A DNA stretch of 57,880 nt, taken from a virus. Both the position numbers and the translations under genes were made by a program. The stretch spans positions 1 through 57,880 of the IMG/VR virus record IMGVR_UViG_3300017917_002963; one strand, 5' to 3'. This document shows positions 41,225 through 49,224 of this stretch, piece after piece. Each line of letters begins with the position of its first letter. Position 1 is the first letter of the stretch. The notes under the pieces are model-generated. The model was not told the DNA's origin. It made no database searches and was given only the letters and a program-made list of their open reading frames with translations.

Positions 41225-42074
41225 GATCAAAATAGCAGAACTGTTCTACAGCATTCAAGGCGAAGGCCGATACATGGGTGTGCCCAGCGTGTTTTTGCGC
41301 ACGTTTGGTTGCAACTTCAAATGTGCAGGCTTTGGTATGCCACGCGGCGAGAGCAGTGCAGAGGCAGAACAAGTGGCTGCAGAGCATGCACTGCGCCCTA
41401 TTGCTCGTTATGAAGACTTGCCCTTGGTCTCTACTGGATGTGACAGCTATGCCAGCTGGCACCCGGCGTTCAAGGATCTCAGTCCCATGCTCACCAGTGA
41501 TGCCATTGCAGAACGCATTGCAGAGATACTACCACACGGTGAGTGGCGCGACGAGCACCTGGTGATCACCGGCGGCGAGCCCTTGCTGGGCTGGCAACGT
41601 GCCTATCCAGACCTGCTGAATCATCCCAAGATGCAGGGTCTCAAGGAAATCACTTTTGAGACCAACGGCACACAACGGCTCACACCAGAGTTTGTTGATT
41701 ACTTGCGGGCATGGCGCACTGCCGCTCCGTTTGAACGAGAAATCACCTTCAGTGTCAGCGCCAAGCTGCCCTGCTCGGGCGAAGCCTGGGAGGACGCCAT
41801 CTGCCCCGAAGTGGTATGTGAGTATGAACAGGTGGGCACTGCATACTTGAAGTTCGTGATTGCTACCGAGCAAGACTTTGCGGATGCGGAATGCGCCATT
41901 GCTGCATATCGTGCAGCAGATTTCAGCGGCCATGTTTATCTCATGCCTGTGGGCGGGGTGGAAAGTGTGTATGCACTCAACAACCGCAAGGTGGCCGACT
42001 TGGCCATGCGACACGGCCTGCGCTACAGTGATCGACTGCAGGTACCGCTGTTCAAGAACGAGTGGGGCACATGA
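41217..42074 (+). CDS. queE: QueE-like 7-carboxy-7-deazaguanine synthase with displaced third cysteine (285 aa)
   Basis: ATG 41217 was chosen for the overlap with gmd. LFYSIQGEGRYMGVPSVFLRTFGCNFKC is the QueE radical-SAM start. The usual CxxxCxxC cluster motif is split: CNFKC, then AGFGMPRG and a 38-residue insert before TGCDSYASW supplies the next Cys. VITGGEPLLGW and ITFETNGTQ are standard. It makes 7-carboxy-7-deazaguanine (CDG) from carboxytetrahydropterin, completing FolE-QueD-QueE. QueC (CDG to preQ0) is not visible here. Confidence 0.88.
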   Translation: MSKIKIAELFYSIQGEGRYMGVPSVFLRTFGCNFKCAGFGMPRGESSAEAEQVAAEHALRPIARYEDLPLVSTGCDSYASWHPAFKDLSPMLTSDAIAERIAEILPHGEWRDEHLVITGGEPLLGWQRAYPDLLNHPKMQGLKEITFETNGTQRLTPEFVDYLRAWRTAAPFEREITFSVSAKLPCSGEAWEDAICPEVVCEYEQVGTAYLKFVIATEQDFADAECAIAAYRAADFSGHVYLMPVGGVESVYALNNRKVADLAMRHGLRYSDRLQVPLFKNEWGT

Positions 42075-42190
42075 TAACACGAATTGAGTTAGGCCCAGAC
42101 GACCGCATGCTGCGAATCGGATTTGGCAAGAACCAAGGCAACTGGTTCTTTAGAATCGATTTGTGGACAGTGGGATTTAGGATCACATGA
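42071..42190 (+). CDS. 39-aa hypothetical protein
   Basis: ATG overlaps the queE stop, and the stop overlaps the next gene start, supporting a genuine tiny gene. The protein (MITRIELGPDDRM ... GNWFFRIDLWTVGFRIT) is aromatic and beta-like; function unknown. Confidence 0.5.
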   Translation: MITRIELGPDDRMLRIGFGKNQGNWFFRIDLWTVGFRIT

Positions 42191-42429
42191 TGTTGGACCA
42201 CAAGGTCGAACAGTCGCCCCCTTGGGAGAACTGGGGCATGCTGCGAGCAAACAACTGGCAACTCAAACGTTGCTGGTGGCCGCGACAGTGCAACTTGACA
42301 GGGCAGAAATTGTGGGGGCGGCTGGCATATCGCGGCGAACATTGGATCACTGGGCCAGGCGAGCCTGTAGTAGATTACTACTGGGTCGAAAAGTCAGAGT
42401 TCCTGTTGTGGAGAATAAAGCATGGATGA
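42187..42429 (+). CDS. small Trp-rich protein, paralogue A (80 aa)
   Basis: NNWQLKRCWWPRQCNLTGQKLWGRLAY ... EKSEFLLWRIK aligns with the next gene product. Eight or more Trp residues and basic character. A tandemly duplicated family; unknown function. Confidence 0.6.
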   Translation: MMLDHKVEQSPPWENWGMLRANNWQLKRCWWPRQCNLTGQKLWGRLAYRGEHWITGPGEPVVDYYWVEKSEFLLWRIKHG

Positions 42430-42667
42430 TCCGATAGCCCACGAGACCTTTGAAAATTTTTGGTTCCGGCGCAGCGAATGGCAACTTCGGTTTGCTTGGT
42501 TTCCACATCGATGTGAAAAGTCACGTAAGATCATTTGGCTTGCCCGCGCCTATTGTGGGACCTTGAGATTAAAACCTGATGGGCCCACCAGTGTGTTTCG
42601 AGGAGTAACCGAGAAGTTCTGGCTAACACCACAAGAATTTGTTTTTTGGAGTTTGAAAAATGTTTGA
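42422..42667 (+). CDS. small Trp-rich protein, paralogue B (81 aa)
   Basis: SEWQLRFAWFPHRCEKSRKIIWLARAY ... TPQEFVFWSLK repeats the pattern of the preceding gene with modest identity, so the duplication is old. It overlaps both neighbours by 8 bases. Confidence 0.6.
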   Translation: MDDPIAHETFENFWFRRSEWQLRFAWFPHRCEKSRKIIWLARAYCGTLRLKPDGPTSVFRGVTEKFWLTPQEFVFWSLKNV

Positions 42668-43112
42668 ATGGATCAAGCGCTTGGCAGGATTAGAACCTGC
42701 AACCAGCGAGCCCGAGCCCGAGCCACAACCGGCGCGGCCACCACGAAAGCCCGCAGCACGTAAGCCAGCACAGCCCGAGCCTGCGGCAGCGCCACCAGCC
42801 AAGACCGAAAAGGAATTGGCTACCGAACGCGGTGAACCTTGGGTAGCGGTACTGGGCATGGATGTAGATCCTGATAATCTGCATCAGGGCGCTTTTGAAT
42901 TGGACTGGAACGAGATATTCATTGCTCGCTTGGTCAAGGCCGGTTACATGATGAAGCCCACCGACACTGACGCAGAGATCGTGGATCGCTGGTTCCAAAA
43001 CGTGTGTAGACACGTGGTCATGGAAACCTGGGAACAAGAGCAAGCAATTCGACAGTCGGGTATCTATGTTCGCACCAGAGACATCGGCGATGGAAAGTCC
43101 GAAGTTTCATGA
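42660..43112 (+). CDS. hypothetical protein with Pro/Ala/Glu-rich linker (150 aa)
   Basis: A short amphipathic start (MFEWIKRLAGLEP) is joined by a low-complexity EPEPQPARPPRKPAARKP linker to a C-terminal domain containing VAVLGMDVDPDN and LDWNEIFIARLVKAGY. No family recognised. Confidence 0.6.
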   Translation: MFEWIKRLAGLEPATSEPEPEPQPARPPRKPAARKPAQPEPAAAPPAKTEKELATERGEPWVAVLGMDVDPDNLHQGAFELDWNEIFIARLVKAGYMMKPTDTDAEIVDRWFQNVCRHVVMETWEQEQAIRQSGIYVRTRDIGDGKSEVS

Positions 43113-43296
43113 AGCCCGGGTCACTTGCTCGTTTTTTCAAGCTGTTGAGACACTGAACGCCCAAGTGAGTCCCTGTATGTATTGGTTACACAACCGTGTG
43201 GGTGGCTCGGATTGGTACGTGACACAACGGGATGGCTTGAACTATATTGGGCTTGAACGCCCCGAGCAGCTGACCTTTTTGTTATTGAAGATGTAA
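43090..43296 (+). CDS. hypothetical protein (68 aa)
   Basis: I chose ATG 43090. Contains a CSFFQAVETLNAQVSPC stretch and ends LTFLLLKM. It overlaps the previous gene by 23 bases. Unknown. Confidence 0.45.
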   Translation: MESPKFHEARVTCSFFQAVETLNAQVSPCMYWLHNRVGGSDWYVTQRDGLNYIGLERPEQLTFLLLKM

Positions 43297-43298
43297 TC

Positions 43299-43559
43299 AT
43301 GCTACCACTTGAACCCGAACCCACGCTCAAGGTATATCTGTTGCTGAAACAAACAGGCCTGTCATTTGCACCTTGTGGTTACAGTTCCAACAGCTTGCCC
43401 AGCTCGATTGGGTTCTACACCACTCGCAACGAAGCTGAAATTGCTCGCACACATGAACTTTTAATGTCTGTGGACCGAAGCGACCATGCCCAGTACCACA
43501 TTTATGAATTGGATATTCCCAATGTCGCCTACCGAATCCCCAATCCCCAAAACCCCTGA
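43299..43559 (+). CDS. hypothetical protein (86 aa)
   Basis: Beta-rich (KVYLLLKQTGLSFAP ... YHIYELDIPNVAYRI). It has a GFYTTRNEAEIARTHELL segment resembling small domains that annotate sequence-length arguments in phage early proteins, not assignable. Confidence 0.5.
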   Translation: MLPLEPEPTLKVYLLLKQTGLSFAPCGYSSNSLPSSIGFYTTRNEAEIARTHELLMSVDRSDHAQYHIYELDIPNVAYRIPNPQNP

Positions 43560-43788
43560 ACAAGCTCGGGCCTGGCTCAAGAGCCTGGGACTGTTTCGTT
43601 TCGCCGCACTTGAAGAACCCCAGCGCACTCACATGTTGACCTTGTTTGCCATGATGAAGTCCGACAGCAGCAGCAACAACCAGCGGTCATTCACCGAAGT
43701 GTACACCCATGCTGGCAAAACATACCATGTGACCACCTTTGAAGATGGTGAAATTGTTGTAGAAGAGGAATTGACAGATGATCTTTAA
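43522..43788 (+). CDS. hypothetical protein (88 aa)
   Basis: ATG 43522 gives MSPTESPIPKTPEQARAW. It overlaps the previous gene by 38 bases in another frame. The C-terminus (YHVTTFEDGEIVVEEELTDDL) is acidic. Unknown. Confidence 0.5.
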   Translation: MSPTESPIPKTPEQARAWLKSLGLFRFAALEEPQRTHMLTLFAMMKSDSSSNNQRSFTEVYTHAGKTYHVTTFEDGEIVVEEELTDDL

Positions 43789-44257
43789 TCACGTGAAAGA
43801 GCTCAAGGCTCAAGGCAAAAGAATTGGAATCACGTTCAGCACCTTTGATCTTTTTCATGCGGGCCATGTGGCCATGCTGAGTGAAGCCAAAAATCACTGC
43901 GACTATCTCATTGCAGGGCTGCAGACCGATCCCACTATTGATCGGCCCACGACCAAAAATCGTCCGGTGCAGAGCATCGTGGAACGGCAGATTCAGTTGT
44001 CGGCCTGTCGCTATGTGGACGAAGTGGTGATCTACCAAACCGAGCAGGACTTGGTGGACCTGTTGCTGATCTTGCCCTTGGATGTGCGTATTCTGGGCGT
44101 GGAGTATGAGCATGCAGATTTCACTGGCCGCGCCGAATGTGCCAGCCGTGGAATCCAGCTGGTGTTCAACAGCCGAGATCACAGCTTCAGCAGCAGTAGC
44201 CTGAGAAAACGGGTAGCAGCCAGCGAAACCATGAAGGCTTTGAGCCAAACTAATTGA
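43778..44257 (+). CDS. cytidylyltransferase-like protein (159 aa)
   Basis: ITFSTFDLFHAGHVAMLSEAKNHCDYLIAGLQTDP is the HxGH nucleotidyltransferase motif of glycerol-3-phosphate/ADP-heptose-type cytidylyl- and adenylyltransferases (TagD/RfaE-C). SFSSSSLRKRV matches the ISTT/S-S-x-R-K region. It likely activates a small sugar/polyol phosphate for the glycan cluster. Normal length for the single-domain family. Confidence 0.85.
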   Translation: MIFNHVKELKAQGKRIGITFSTFDLFHAGHVAMLSEAKNHCDYLIAGLQTDPTIDRPTTKNRPVQSIVERQIQLSACRYVDEVVIYQTEQDLVDLLLILPLDVRILGVEYEHADFTGRAECASRGIQLVFNSRDHSFSSSSLRKRVAASETMKALSQTN

Positions 44258-44282
44258 TCAAAATGGCAACCTGTGTTACACT
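44254..44282 (+). promoter_or_regulatory. sigma70-like promoter
   Basis: TTGATC (44254-44259), 17-base spacer, TACACT (44277-44282), upstream of the exonuclease gene. Confidence 0.7.
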
Positions 44283-44310
44283 GCATGCGTATCATTGACT
44301 GCTGACCCAC

Positions 44311-45369
44311 ATGAAATATCTACTGATTGACACTGCCAACATGTTTTTTCGTGCCCGACATCAGGCACACCGTGCAGCAGACACCTGGACCAAATTGGGA
44401 TTTGCTCTGCACTTGACTTTCATGAGCGCCAACAAGGTGGCACGTGACCTGGGCGCGGACCATGTGGTGTTTGCCCTGGAAGGCCGCAGCTGGCGCAAAG
44501 ATATCTACAAGCCCTACAAGGCCAACCGCGCCGAAAGCCGTGGGCGCATGACCGAAGACGAGGCCGACGAGGACAAGATGTTCTGGGAGACTTACGATGC
44601 GTTCACCACATTCCTGCGCGACAAGACCAATTGCAGCGTGATTCGCTGTGCCACTGCCGAAGCTGACGATGTGATTGCGCGTTGGATTGCCTTGCATCCC
44701 GGGGACGAGCATGTGATTGTGAGCTCGGACTCGGACTTTGTGCAGTTGGTGGCACCCAACGTCAAGCTCTACAACGGCATCAATGAGCACTTGTTTGCTG
44801 TGGATGGTGTGACCGATAACAAGGGCCGACGCCTGGCATTTGCTGTGGAAAGCAACAGCAAGATCAAGGTGGGCAAGCCCGATGCTGGTTTTGTGACACC
44901 CCCGGACTACCAGAAGTGGGTGTTGTTTATCAAATGCATGCGCGGCGATCCCGGCGACAACGTGTTCTCGGCCTATCCTGGTGTGCGAATCAAAGGCACC
45001 AAGAACCAAATTGGCTTGACCGAAGCCTTTGCAGATCGTGCTCACCGCGGCTACGCATGGAACAATCTCATGTTGCAGCGCTGGACTGATCATGACAAAC
45101 AAGAACACAAGGTGTTGGACGACTACGAGCGCAACCGTCGGTTGATCGACCTCACAGCGCAGCCCGATGATATCAAGGCAGCGGTGGATGCTGCCATCCG
45201 CGAACAAGTGAGTCACAAGGACGTGGGCATGGTGGGCGCACAGTTCCTCAAGTTCTGCGGCCGTTACGAATTGACCAAGCTGAGCGACCATGCCGAAAGC
45301 GTGGGACGCTGGCTCAACACAACCTATCGAGGAGTTCTCAATGACACTAGTGGCCAAGCCGGTAATTGA
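44311..45369 (+). CDS. 5'-3' exonuclease / flap endonuclease (T4 RNase H-like, 352 aa)
   Basis: MKYLLIDTANMFFRARH gives the first metal Asp. VVFALEGRSWRKDIYKPYKANRAE matches the helical-arch D-x-R-x2-Y-K-x-YK motif. IRCATAEADDVIARWI and VIVSSDSDFVQLV are the A-EADD and SSDxDxxQL clusters, and CMRGDPGDNVFSAYPGVRIKG the GDxSDNxxG (H3TH) element. This enzyme removes RNA primers and flaps during replication. It has its own promoter. Confidence 0.9.
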   Translation: MKYLLIDTANMFFRARHQAHRAADTWTKLGFALHLTFMSANKVARDLGADHVVFALEGRSWRKDIYKPYKANRAESRGRMTEDEADEDKMFWETYDAFTTFLRDKTNCSVIRCATAEADDVIARWIALHPGDEHVIVSSDSDFVQLVAPNVKLYNGINEHLFAVDGVTDNKGRRLAFAVESNSKIKVGKPDAGFVTPPDYQKWVLFIKCMRGDPGDNVFSAYPGVRIKGTKNQIGLTEAFADRAHRGYAWNNLMLQRWTDHDKQEHKVLDDYERNRRLIDLTAQPDDIKAAVDAAIREQVSHKDVGMVGAQFLKFCGRYELTKLSDHAESVGRWLNTTYRGVLNDTSGQAGN

Positions 45370-45790
45370 CAAGCAATACTGGATCCTGAGAGACAACCAA
45401 CAAAAAGTTGGAAATGTGCAGGCAGTGAAGGATGGGTTCGCACTCACAGTCAGAGACACTGTGATCAAGTACAAGACTATTCGAATGCTGCGACAACAGG
45501 CTGATATCGAATTCGTCACACCGCAGCCCACTGCCAAGCCCGACACTCAGCAGGTACACGGATACCATGCTGGTTGCAGAGTACACAATCCAATTTGGAA
45601 TGTGCAAATGCGCCTGCCGCTGTTTACCAAACAAGCCAAAAGCAAGAGTTGGTATGCAGCCGGCTGGTATCGTGTGCGTCAACACACCACATGGAAAACA
45701 GTACACAATCCCAAACTCATAACCTTGCAACGTTATGCGTACCAAGGTCCATTTCACTCACAAAAGGAAGCCCATGAAGCTAAAACTTAA
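45341..45790 (+). CDS. hypothetical protein (149 aa)
   Basis: ATG 45341 has a good Shine-Dalgarno (GAGG) inside the preceding gene. Basic beta-rich protein (YWILRDNQQKVGNVQAVKDGFALTV; SWYAAGWYRVRQHTTWKTVH). Unknown, but the composition resembles phage proteins encoded beside dUTPase/exonuclease genes. Confidence 0.6.
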   Translation: MTLVAKPVIDKQYWILRDNQQKVGNVQAVKDGFALTVRDTVIKYKTIRMLRQQADIEFVTPQPTAKPDTQQVHGYHAGCRVHNPIWNVQMRLPLFTKQAKSKSWYAAGWYRVRQHTTWKTVHNPKLITLQRYAYQGPFHSQKEAHEAKT

Positions 45791-46256
45791 AGTCCTCAAC
45801 CCCGACGTGTTGACACCCATGCCCAGCTATGCCACGCCCGGCAGTGCATGTTTTGACATTGCCACAGTGTCAGAAACCACCACTATCCCGCCTGGCGGCG
45901 CGGCCACATTTGCCACTGGCATCGCAGTGGAAGTGGAGCCTGGCTGGGCACTGGTGGTGCACAGTCGCTCGGGGCACGGTTTCAAGCATGACACCCGCCT
46001 GGCCAACAGTGCCGGCATCATCGACAGCGACTATCGCGGCGAGATCTTTGTGCGCCTGCGCAACGACGGTGACCAACCGCTGACCATCAAACAGCTTGAC
46101 CGCATTGCCCAGGGCATGATAGTTGCATGCCCCCAAGTGACATTTGAAGTGGTGTCGGAACTGGGCACTACTCAACGCGGCTCTGGTGGCCTGGGCAGCA
46201 CCGGAACTGGCATGCTGGTGGCCGAAAATGGCTACGCACCGCCTGATCATCTGTAA
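45774..46256 (+). CDS. dut: dUTPase (160 aa)
   Basis: All five motifs of trimeric dUTPase are visible: PGSACFDIAT (I), VVHSRSGHGFKH (II), NSAGIIDSDYRGEIFVRL (III), QLDRIAQGMIV (IV) and RGSGGLGSTGTG (V). It hydrolyses dUTP to dUMP and PPi, preventing uracil incorporation and feeding dTMP synthesis. ATG 45774 is 8 bases after a GGAAG site. Length is normal. Confidence 0.97.
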   Translation: MKLKLKVLNPDVLTPMPSYATPGSACFDIATVSETTTIPPGGAATFATGIAVEVEPGWALVVHSRSGHGFKHDTRLANSAGIIDSDYRGEIFVRLRNDGDQPLTIKQLDRIAQGMIVACPQVTFEVVSELGTTQRGSGGLGSTGTGMLVAENGYAPPDHL

Positions 46257-46277
46257 ATACTTGTCAAGGAGACACAC

Positions 46278-46952
46278 ATGTACTCGAACTCAACTTATCT
46301 TTCGGCTAGTGAAATCAACACCGCCATGGCCGGCGTCTACAAACACATGGCGCTGGCTGTGTTGACCAGCATGGTTGTGAGCTGGGCAGTGAGCACTTCG
46401 CCTGCACTCATGGCCCTGTTGTTTGGGACTGCCCTGAAATGGGTGGTGATCTTTGCGCCCTTGGTGGCTGTGTTTGCCATGGGCATGAGCCTGCATCGAG
46501 TTGGCGCCGGCACAGCGGTGGCCATGCTGCATGGCTTTGCTGCACTCATGGGCTTGAGCATGTCCACCATATTTGCGGTGTACACATCACTCAGCATCTT
46601 CACAGCATTCATGAGCGCGGCCGTGCTGTTTGGGGTCATGAGCATTTACGGATACTTCACCAAGAAGGATCTGTCAAGCCTGGGCCAATATCTGTTTGTG
46701 GGCTTGATTGCCATCATCATTGCCAGCGTGATCAACATCTTTGTGGGCAGCAGCATTGCACAAATGGTGATCAGCGCCATTGCAGTGATTGTGTTCCTGG
46801 GTCTCACTGCCTATGACACACAAAACATTCGCGATCAGCTGACGTCAGGTGCAGGCGGCAACGTGGAGATTGCAGGTGCCTTGAGCTTGTATCTCAACTT
46901 CATCAACCTGTTCATGAGCCTGTTGCAACTGTTTGGCAATCGCGAGGACTGA
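46278..46952 (+). CDS. Bax-inhibitor-1/YccA-family membrane protein (224 aa)
   Basis: Seven hydrophobic segments separated by short loops. The C-terminal ALSLYLNFINLFMSLLQLFGNR and GLTAYDTQNIRDQL, with the Asp of the YDTQ motif, are signatures of BI-1/YccA proteins. In bacteria YccA modulates the FtsH membrane protease; related proteins conduct calcium. Phage copies may shield membrane proteins or delay lysis (inference). A TAAATA box (46252-46257) and Shine-Dalgarno AAGGAG precede it. Confidence 0.9.
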   Translation: MYSNSTYLSASEINTAMAGVYKHMALAVLTSMVVSWAVSTSPALMALLFGTALKWVVIFAPLVAVFAMGMSLHRVGAGTAVAMLHGFAALMGLSMSTIFAVYTSLSIFTAFMSAAVLFGVMSIYGYFTKKDLSSLGQYLFVGLIAIIIASVINIFVGSSIAQMVISAIAVIVFLGLTAYDTQNIRDQLTSGAGGNVEIAGALSLYLNFINLFMSLLQLFGNRED

Positions 46953-46956
46953 TGCC

Positions 46957-47142
46957 ATGACGCTGATCTACGATGACTACAATGACTGCTGGGTATGGGT
47001 TGACGTAGATCAGCAGGACCTGGAACTCAGCCCGCACTTTGATTACGAAGAAGATGCCATTCAATGGTACGGGCGAATCAGCAAACACGTCTTTAGCGAA
47101 TTTGGTATCACCAATGAAAACCCGAAAACAAATAATAGCTGA
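46957..47142 (+). CDS. small acidic hypothetical protein (61 aa)
   Basis: Starts MTLIYDDYNDCWVWVDV. Highly acidic and aromatic. Follows BI-1 by 4 bases; overlaps the next gene by 29. Unknown. Confidence 0.5.
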   Translation: MTLIYDDYNDCWVWVDVDQQDLELSPHFDYEEDAIQWYGRISKHVFSEFGITNENPKTNNS

Positions 47143-47350
47143 CATGTGCATGGCCATGCGTCATGACTTTGGATTGGAAAAAACCGGGCCCATGGCTGAT
47201 CTGGGCATTGGCTCGGGACTGACCGCACAGGAACGTCAAGCCCTGTGGAATCAAATGGCGCAGGTGTTTGACCATGTGATTGCACCCAACATGGAATTCC
47301 GTGCACACGAGTTCACTGCACCCACAGCAGGGGAGTGGACCGAACCATGA
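47114..47350 (+). CDS. hypothetical protein (78 aa)
   Basis: ATG 47114 (MKTRKQIIADMCMAMRHDFG). Helical. Coupled to the next gene by a 4-base overlap. Unknown. Confidence 0.55.
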   Translation: MKTRKQIIADMCMAMRHDFGLEKTGPMADLGIGSGLTAQERQALWNQMAQVFDHVIAPNMEFRAHEFTAPTAGEWTEP

Positions 47351-47559
47351 GCTTGCACATCAACAGATTCATTGACTCCATCAAGGCTCACGAGTCACGT
47401 GGTCAGCGTGACTTTGTGATGAGCATGCGCGATGCCCGTGACCTGCATGCCGACATCACCAAACTGTTGTTGGCCATGCAGAACATGCAACAGCAGGTGG
47501 CACAGAGCGATCAAGTGGTCAAAGTTGAAGTTTCTGGCGGCAGTTTTAAAAGCACGTAG
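47347..47559 (+). CDS. hypothetical helical protein (70 aa)
   Basis: MSLHINRFIDSIKAHESRGQ ... DITKLLLAMQNMQQQV suggests a helical or coiled-coil protein. A late-type TAAATA box (47570-47575) follows it. Unknown function. Confidence 0.55.
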   Translation: MSLHINRFIDSIKAHESRGQRDFVMSMRDARDLHADITKLLLAMQNMQQQVAQSDQVVKVEVSGGSFKST

Positions 47560-47590
47560 TTAATGGCATAAATACTGCTGGAGAAAACAA

Positions 47591-47890
47591 GTGAGCCGAC
47601 CAAAACCAACTGTGCTGATTGAACACACTGACCGACAAACCTACCGAACCGAACAAGTATTGGCAGCTGATGGGGTTTGGGCAGTGTTCTACGACAACAA
47701 ACCCATCAACCTCAAGACCAGCAATCTGCTGACTCAATACCCTGGACCCAAGTACAAGAAAGTATCGTTTTCGAACAAGGGCCATGCAATCAATCTGGCC
47801 AAGAAACTCAACGCACAATTCAAGACCACCAAGTTCACGGTGGTGTTGCTGACACAGGGGCAACAGGTGTACCCCGATGACACGAAATGA
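47591..47890 (+). CDS. hypothetical protein (99 aa)
   Basis: GTG start with Shine-Dalgarno GGAG (47580-47583). A DRQTYRTEQVLAADGVWAVFYDNKPINL ... GPKYKKVSFSNKGHAINLAKKL pattern indicates a compact alpha/beta domain. Unknown. Confidence 0.55.
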   Translation: MSRPKPTVLIEHTDRQTYRTEQVLAADGVWAVFYDNKPINLKTSNLLTQYPGPKYKKVSFSNKGHAINLAKKLNAQFKTTKFTVVLLTQGQQVYPDDTK

Positions 47891-48239
47891 GTTCACAACT
47901 CAAGCGTGGCACCAGTTGCCCCCAACAGTTCAAGCCAAGCTGCCGCTGGATGCGGCTGGCAAATTGTGGTGGACCAGCCCCACTGAAACCTGCTGGCGTC
48001 TGAGTGAACTGGGTTTTCGCATGCTCACACTCAGCCCCACACCCTTGCCCCACTGGGACTTCAAACTGGAACGCCTGCCCATGCCGTGGCAACTGCTGAC
48101 CCTGAGTCGTCACTGTCAGTATCCATACGCCATCACCGGGCGACGGCTCAGCTTGTTTGACAGCGGCGATGCCATGATGGCTGCATTGTATCAAGATGCC
48201 GGGCAATGGATGCAACAGTTACACCGGCACGGCGGTTGA
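47877..48239 (+). CDS. hypothetical protein (120 aa)
   Basis: Overlaps the preceding gene by 14 bases. Trp/Pro/Leu-rich. No recognised motif. The sigma70-like promoter for the next gene overlaps its stop codon. Confidence 0.5.
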   Translation: MTRNEFTTQAWHQLPPTVQAKLPLDAAGKLWWTSPTETCWRLSELGFRMLTLSPTPLPHWDFKLERLPMPWQLLTLSRHCQYPYAITGRRLSLFDSGDAMMAALYQDAGQWMQQLHRHGG

Positions 48240-48264
48240 CTCAAAATCCCCCTTTTGCTATACT
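48236..48264 (+). promoter_or_regulatory. sigma70-like promoter
   Basis: TTGACT (48236-48241), 17-base spacer, TATACT (48259-48264); a GGAG Shine-Dalgarno follows for ATG 48291. Confidence 0.8.
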
Positions 48265-48290
48265 AACAGTGTAGAAAAAAGGAGTTGACC

Positions 48291-48494
48291 ATGCCCCAGA
48301 TCACCCGACCCATTGCCCACCGTGTGGACATCATCGAAAGCGAGCGCGGATGGGGTCAAAAGCTCGACGAAACCCTTTACTTCGACAACGAACCCGAAGC
48401 TCGGGAATACGTGCGCAAATACAACAGCCAGAACACTGCCAAAGAGACGCCCGACTGGTACATGTATGCAGAATATGTGGGTTCTGTCCGCTAA
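48291..48494 (+). CDS. small hypothetical protein (67 aa)
   Basis: MPQITRPIAHRVDIIES ... YVRKYNSQNTAKETPDWYMYAEYVG. It has its own strong promoter and Shine-Dalgarno, so it is likely an early-expressed small protein. Similar short WYMYA-type endings occur in phage early proteins, not assignable. Confidence 0.65.
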   Translation: MPQITRPIAHRVDIIESERGWGQKLDETLYFDNEPEAREYVRKYNSQNTAKETPDWYMYAEYVGSVR

Positions 48495-48522
48495 AATAGT
48501 ACTCTAGTATTACATTTTTCGG

Positions 48523-48551
48523 TTGCCCGAAATGGCCAGTCGTGTTATAAT
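48523..48551 (+). promoter_or_regulatory. sigma70-like promoter
   Basis: TTGCCC (48523-48528), 17-base spacer, TATAAT (48546-48551). The transcript would start almost at the ATG at 48558/48561, so translation may be leaderless or start internally. Confidence 0.65.
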
Positions 48552-48557
48552 TAGAAC

Positions 48558-48896
48558 ATGATGAAGCAACAAGCAACCCGCAAAAAACGCTCGGACCGTA
48601 CGCATGTGATCTACATGCTGACCAGTGGTGCAGACTTCTACATTGGTGTCACTGCCAAGACCGAAAGCACCATCCGCAAGAGCGTGATGACCCGTTGCAT
48701 GAAGCACCTGTATCGCAGCCGCAGCGAAGACAAGAGCTGGGCCCTGTACGAAGCCATGCGTGAACGTGGCACTGAATCGTTCACTGTGGCTGTGCTGGCA
48801 GTGGTGCGTGGCAAGACCGCTGCACATCAACTGGAACGCGAAATGATCCGTCAACATCGTCCCAATCTCAACACCGACCTGCGCGGTGTGGCATAA
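48558..48896 (+). CDS. small GIY-YIG-domain protein (112 aa)
   Basis: HVIYMLTSGADFYIGVTAK is a GIY-YIG core, TRCMKHLYRSRS the Arg/His helix, and HQLEREMIRQHRPNLN the catalytic Glu region. Unlike the two longer homing enzymes it has no DNA-binding repeats and its base composition matches neighbours. It is more likely a resident phage nuclease than a recent mobile insertion. Its promoter lies immediately upstream. Confidence 0.8.
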   Translation: MMKQQATRKKRSDRTHVIYMLTSGADFYIGVTAKTESTIRKSVMTRCMKHLYRSRSEDKSWALYEAMRERGTESFTVAVLAVVRGKTAAHQLEREMIRQHRPNLNTDLRGVA

Positions 48897-48906
48897 GGAG
48901 CACAAC

Positions 48907-49224
48907 ATGAGTTTCATCCCCAACACTGGCGATTACTTCTATTGCAGCATTCGTCCTGTGGTCAGGGACCAAGTGATCAGCAACCCTGTCATGGGCGTTG
49001 CGGAAGTGGTCAAGGTGCGTCACACTGATGGCAGTTTTCAGGACAAGATTTTTCAGTGCGTGGCCCGTGACGACACCATGATGGTGGTCCGAGTGGTAGT
49101 GGGCGGGCACAATTGGGAGCGTGAACAAACAGATAACTTCCGCATCAGCCGCTTTGAGTTCGAGCCCGTGGGTCCCGAAGTGCGCCGCTATTATCGATTG
49201 GATCACGCTCAGGAGCAAGCATGA
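48907..49224 (+). CDS. hypothetical protein (105 aa)
   Basis: ATG 48907 follows a strong AAGGAG. Beta-rich (MGVAEVVKVRHTDGSFQDKIFQCVARDDTMMVVRVVV), possibly an SH3- or KOW-like small barrel. Coupled to the next gene. Confidence 0.6.
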   Translation: MSFIPNTGDYFYCSIRPVVRDQVISNPVMGVAEVVKVRHTDGSFQDKIFQCVARDDTMMVVRVVVGGHNWEREQTDNFRISRFEFEPVGPEVRRYYRLDHAQEQA

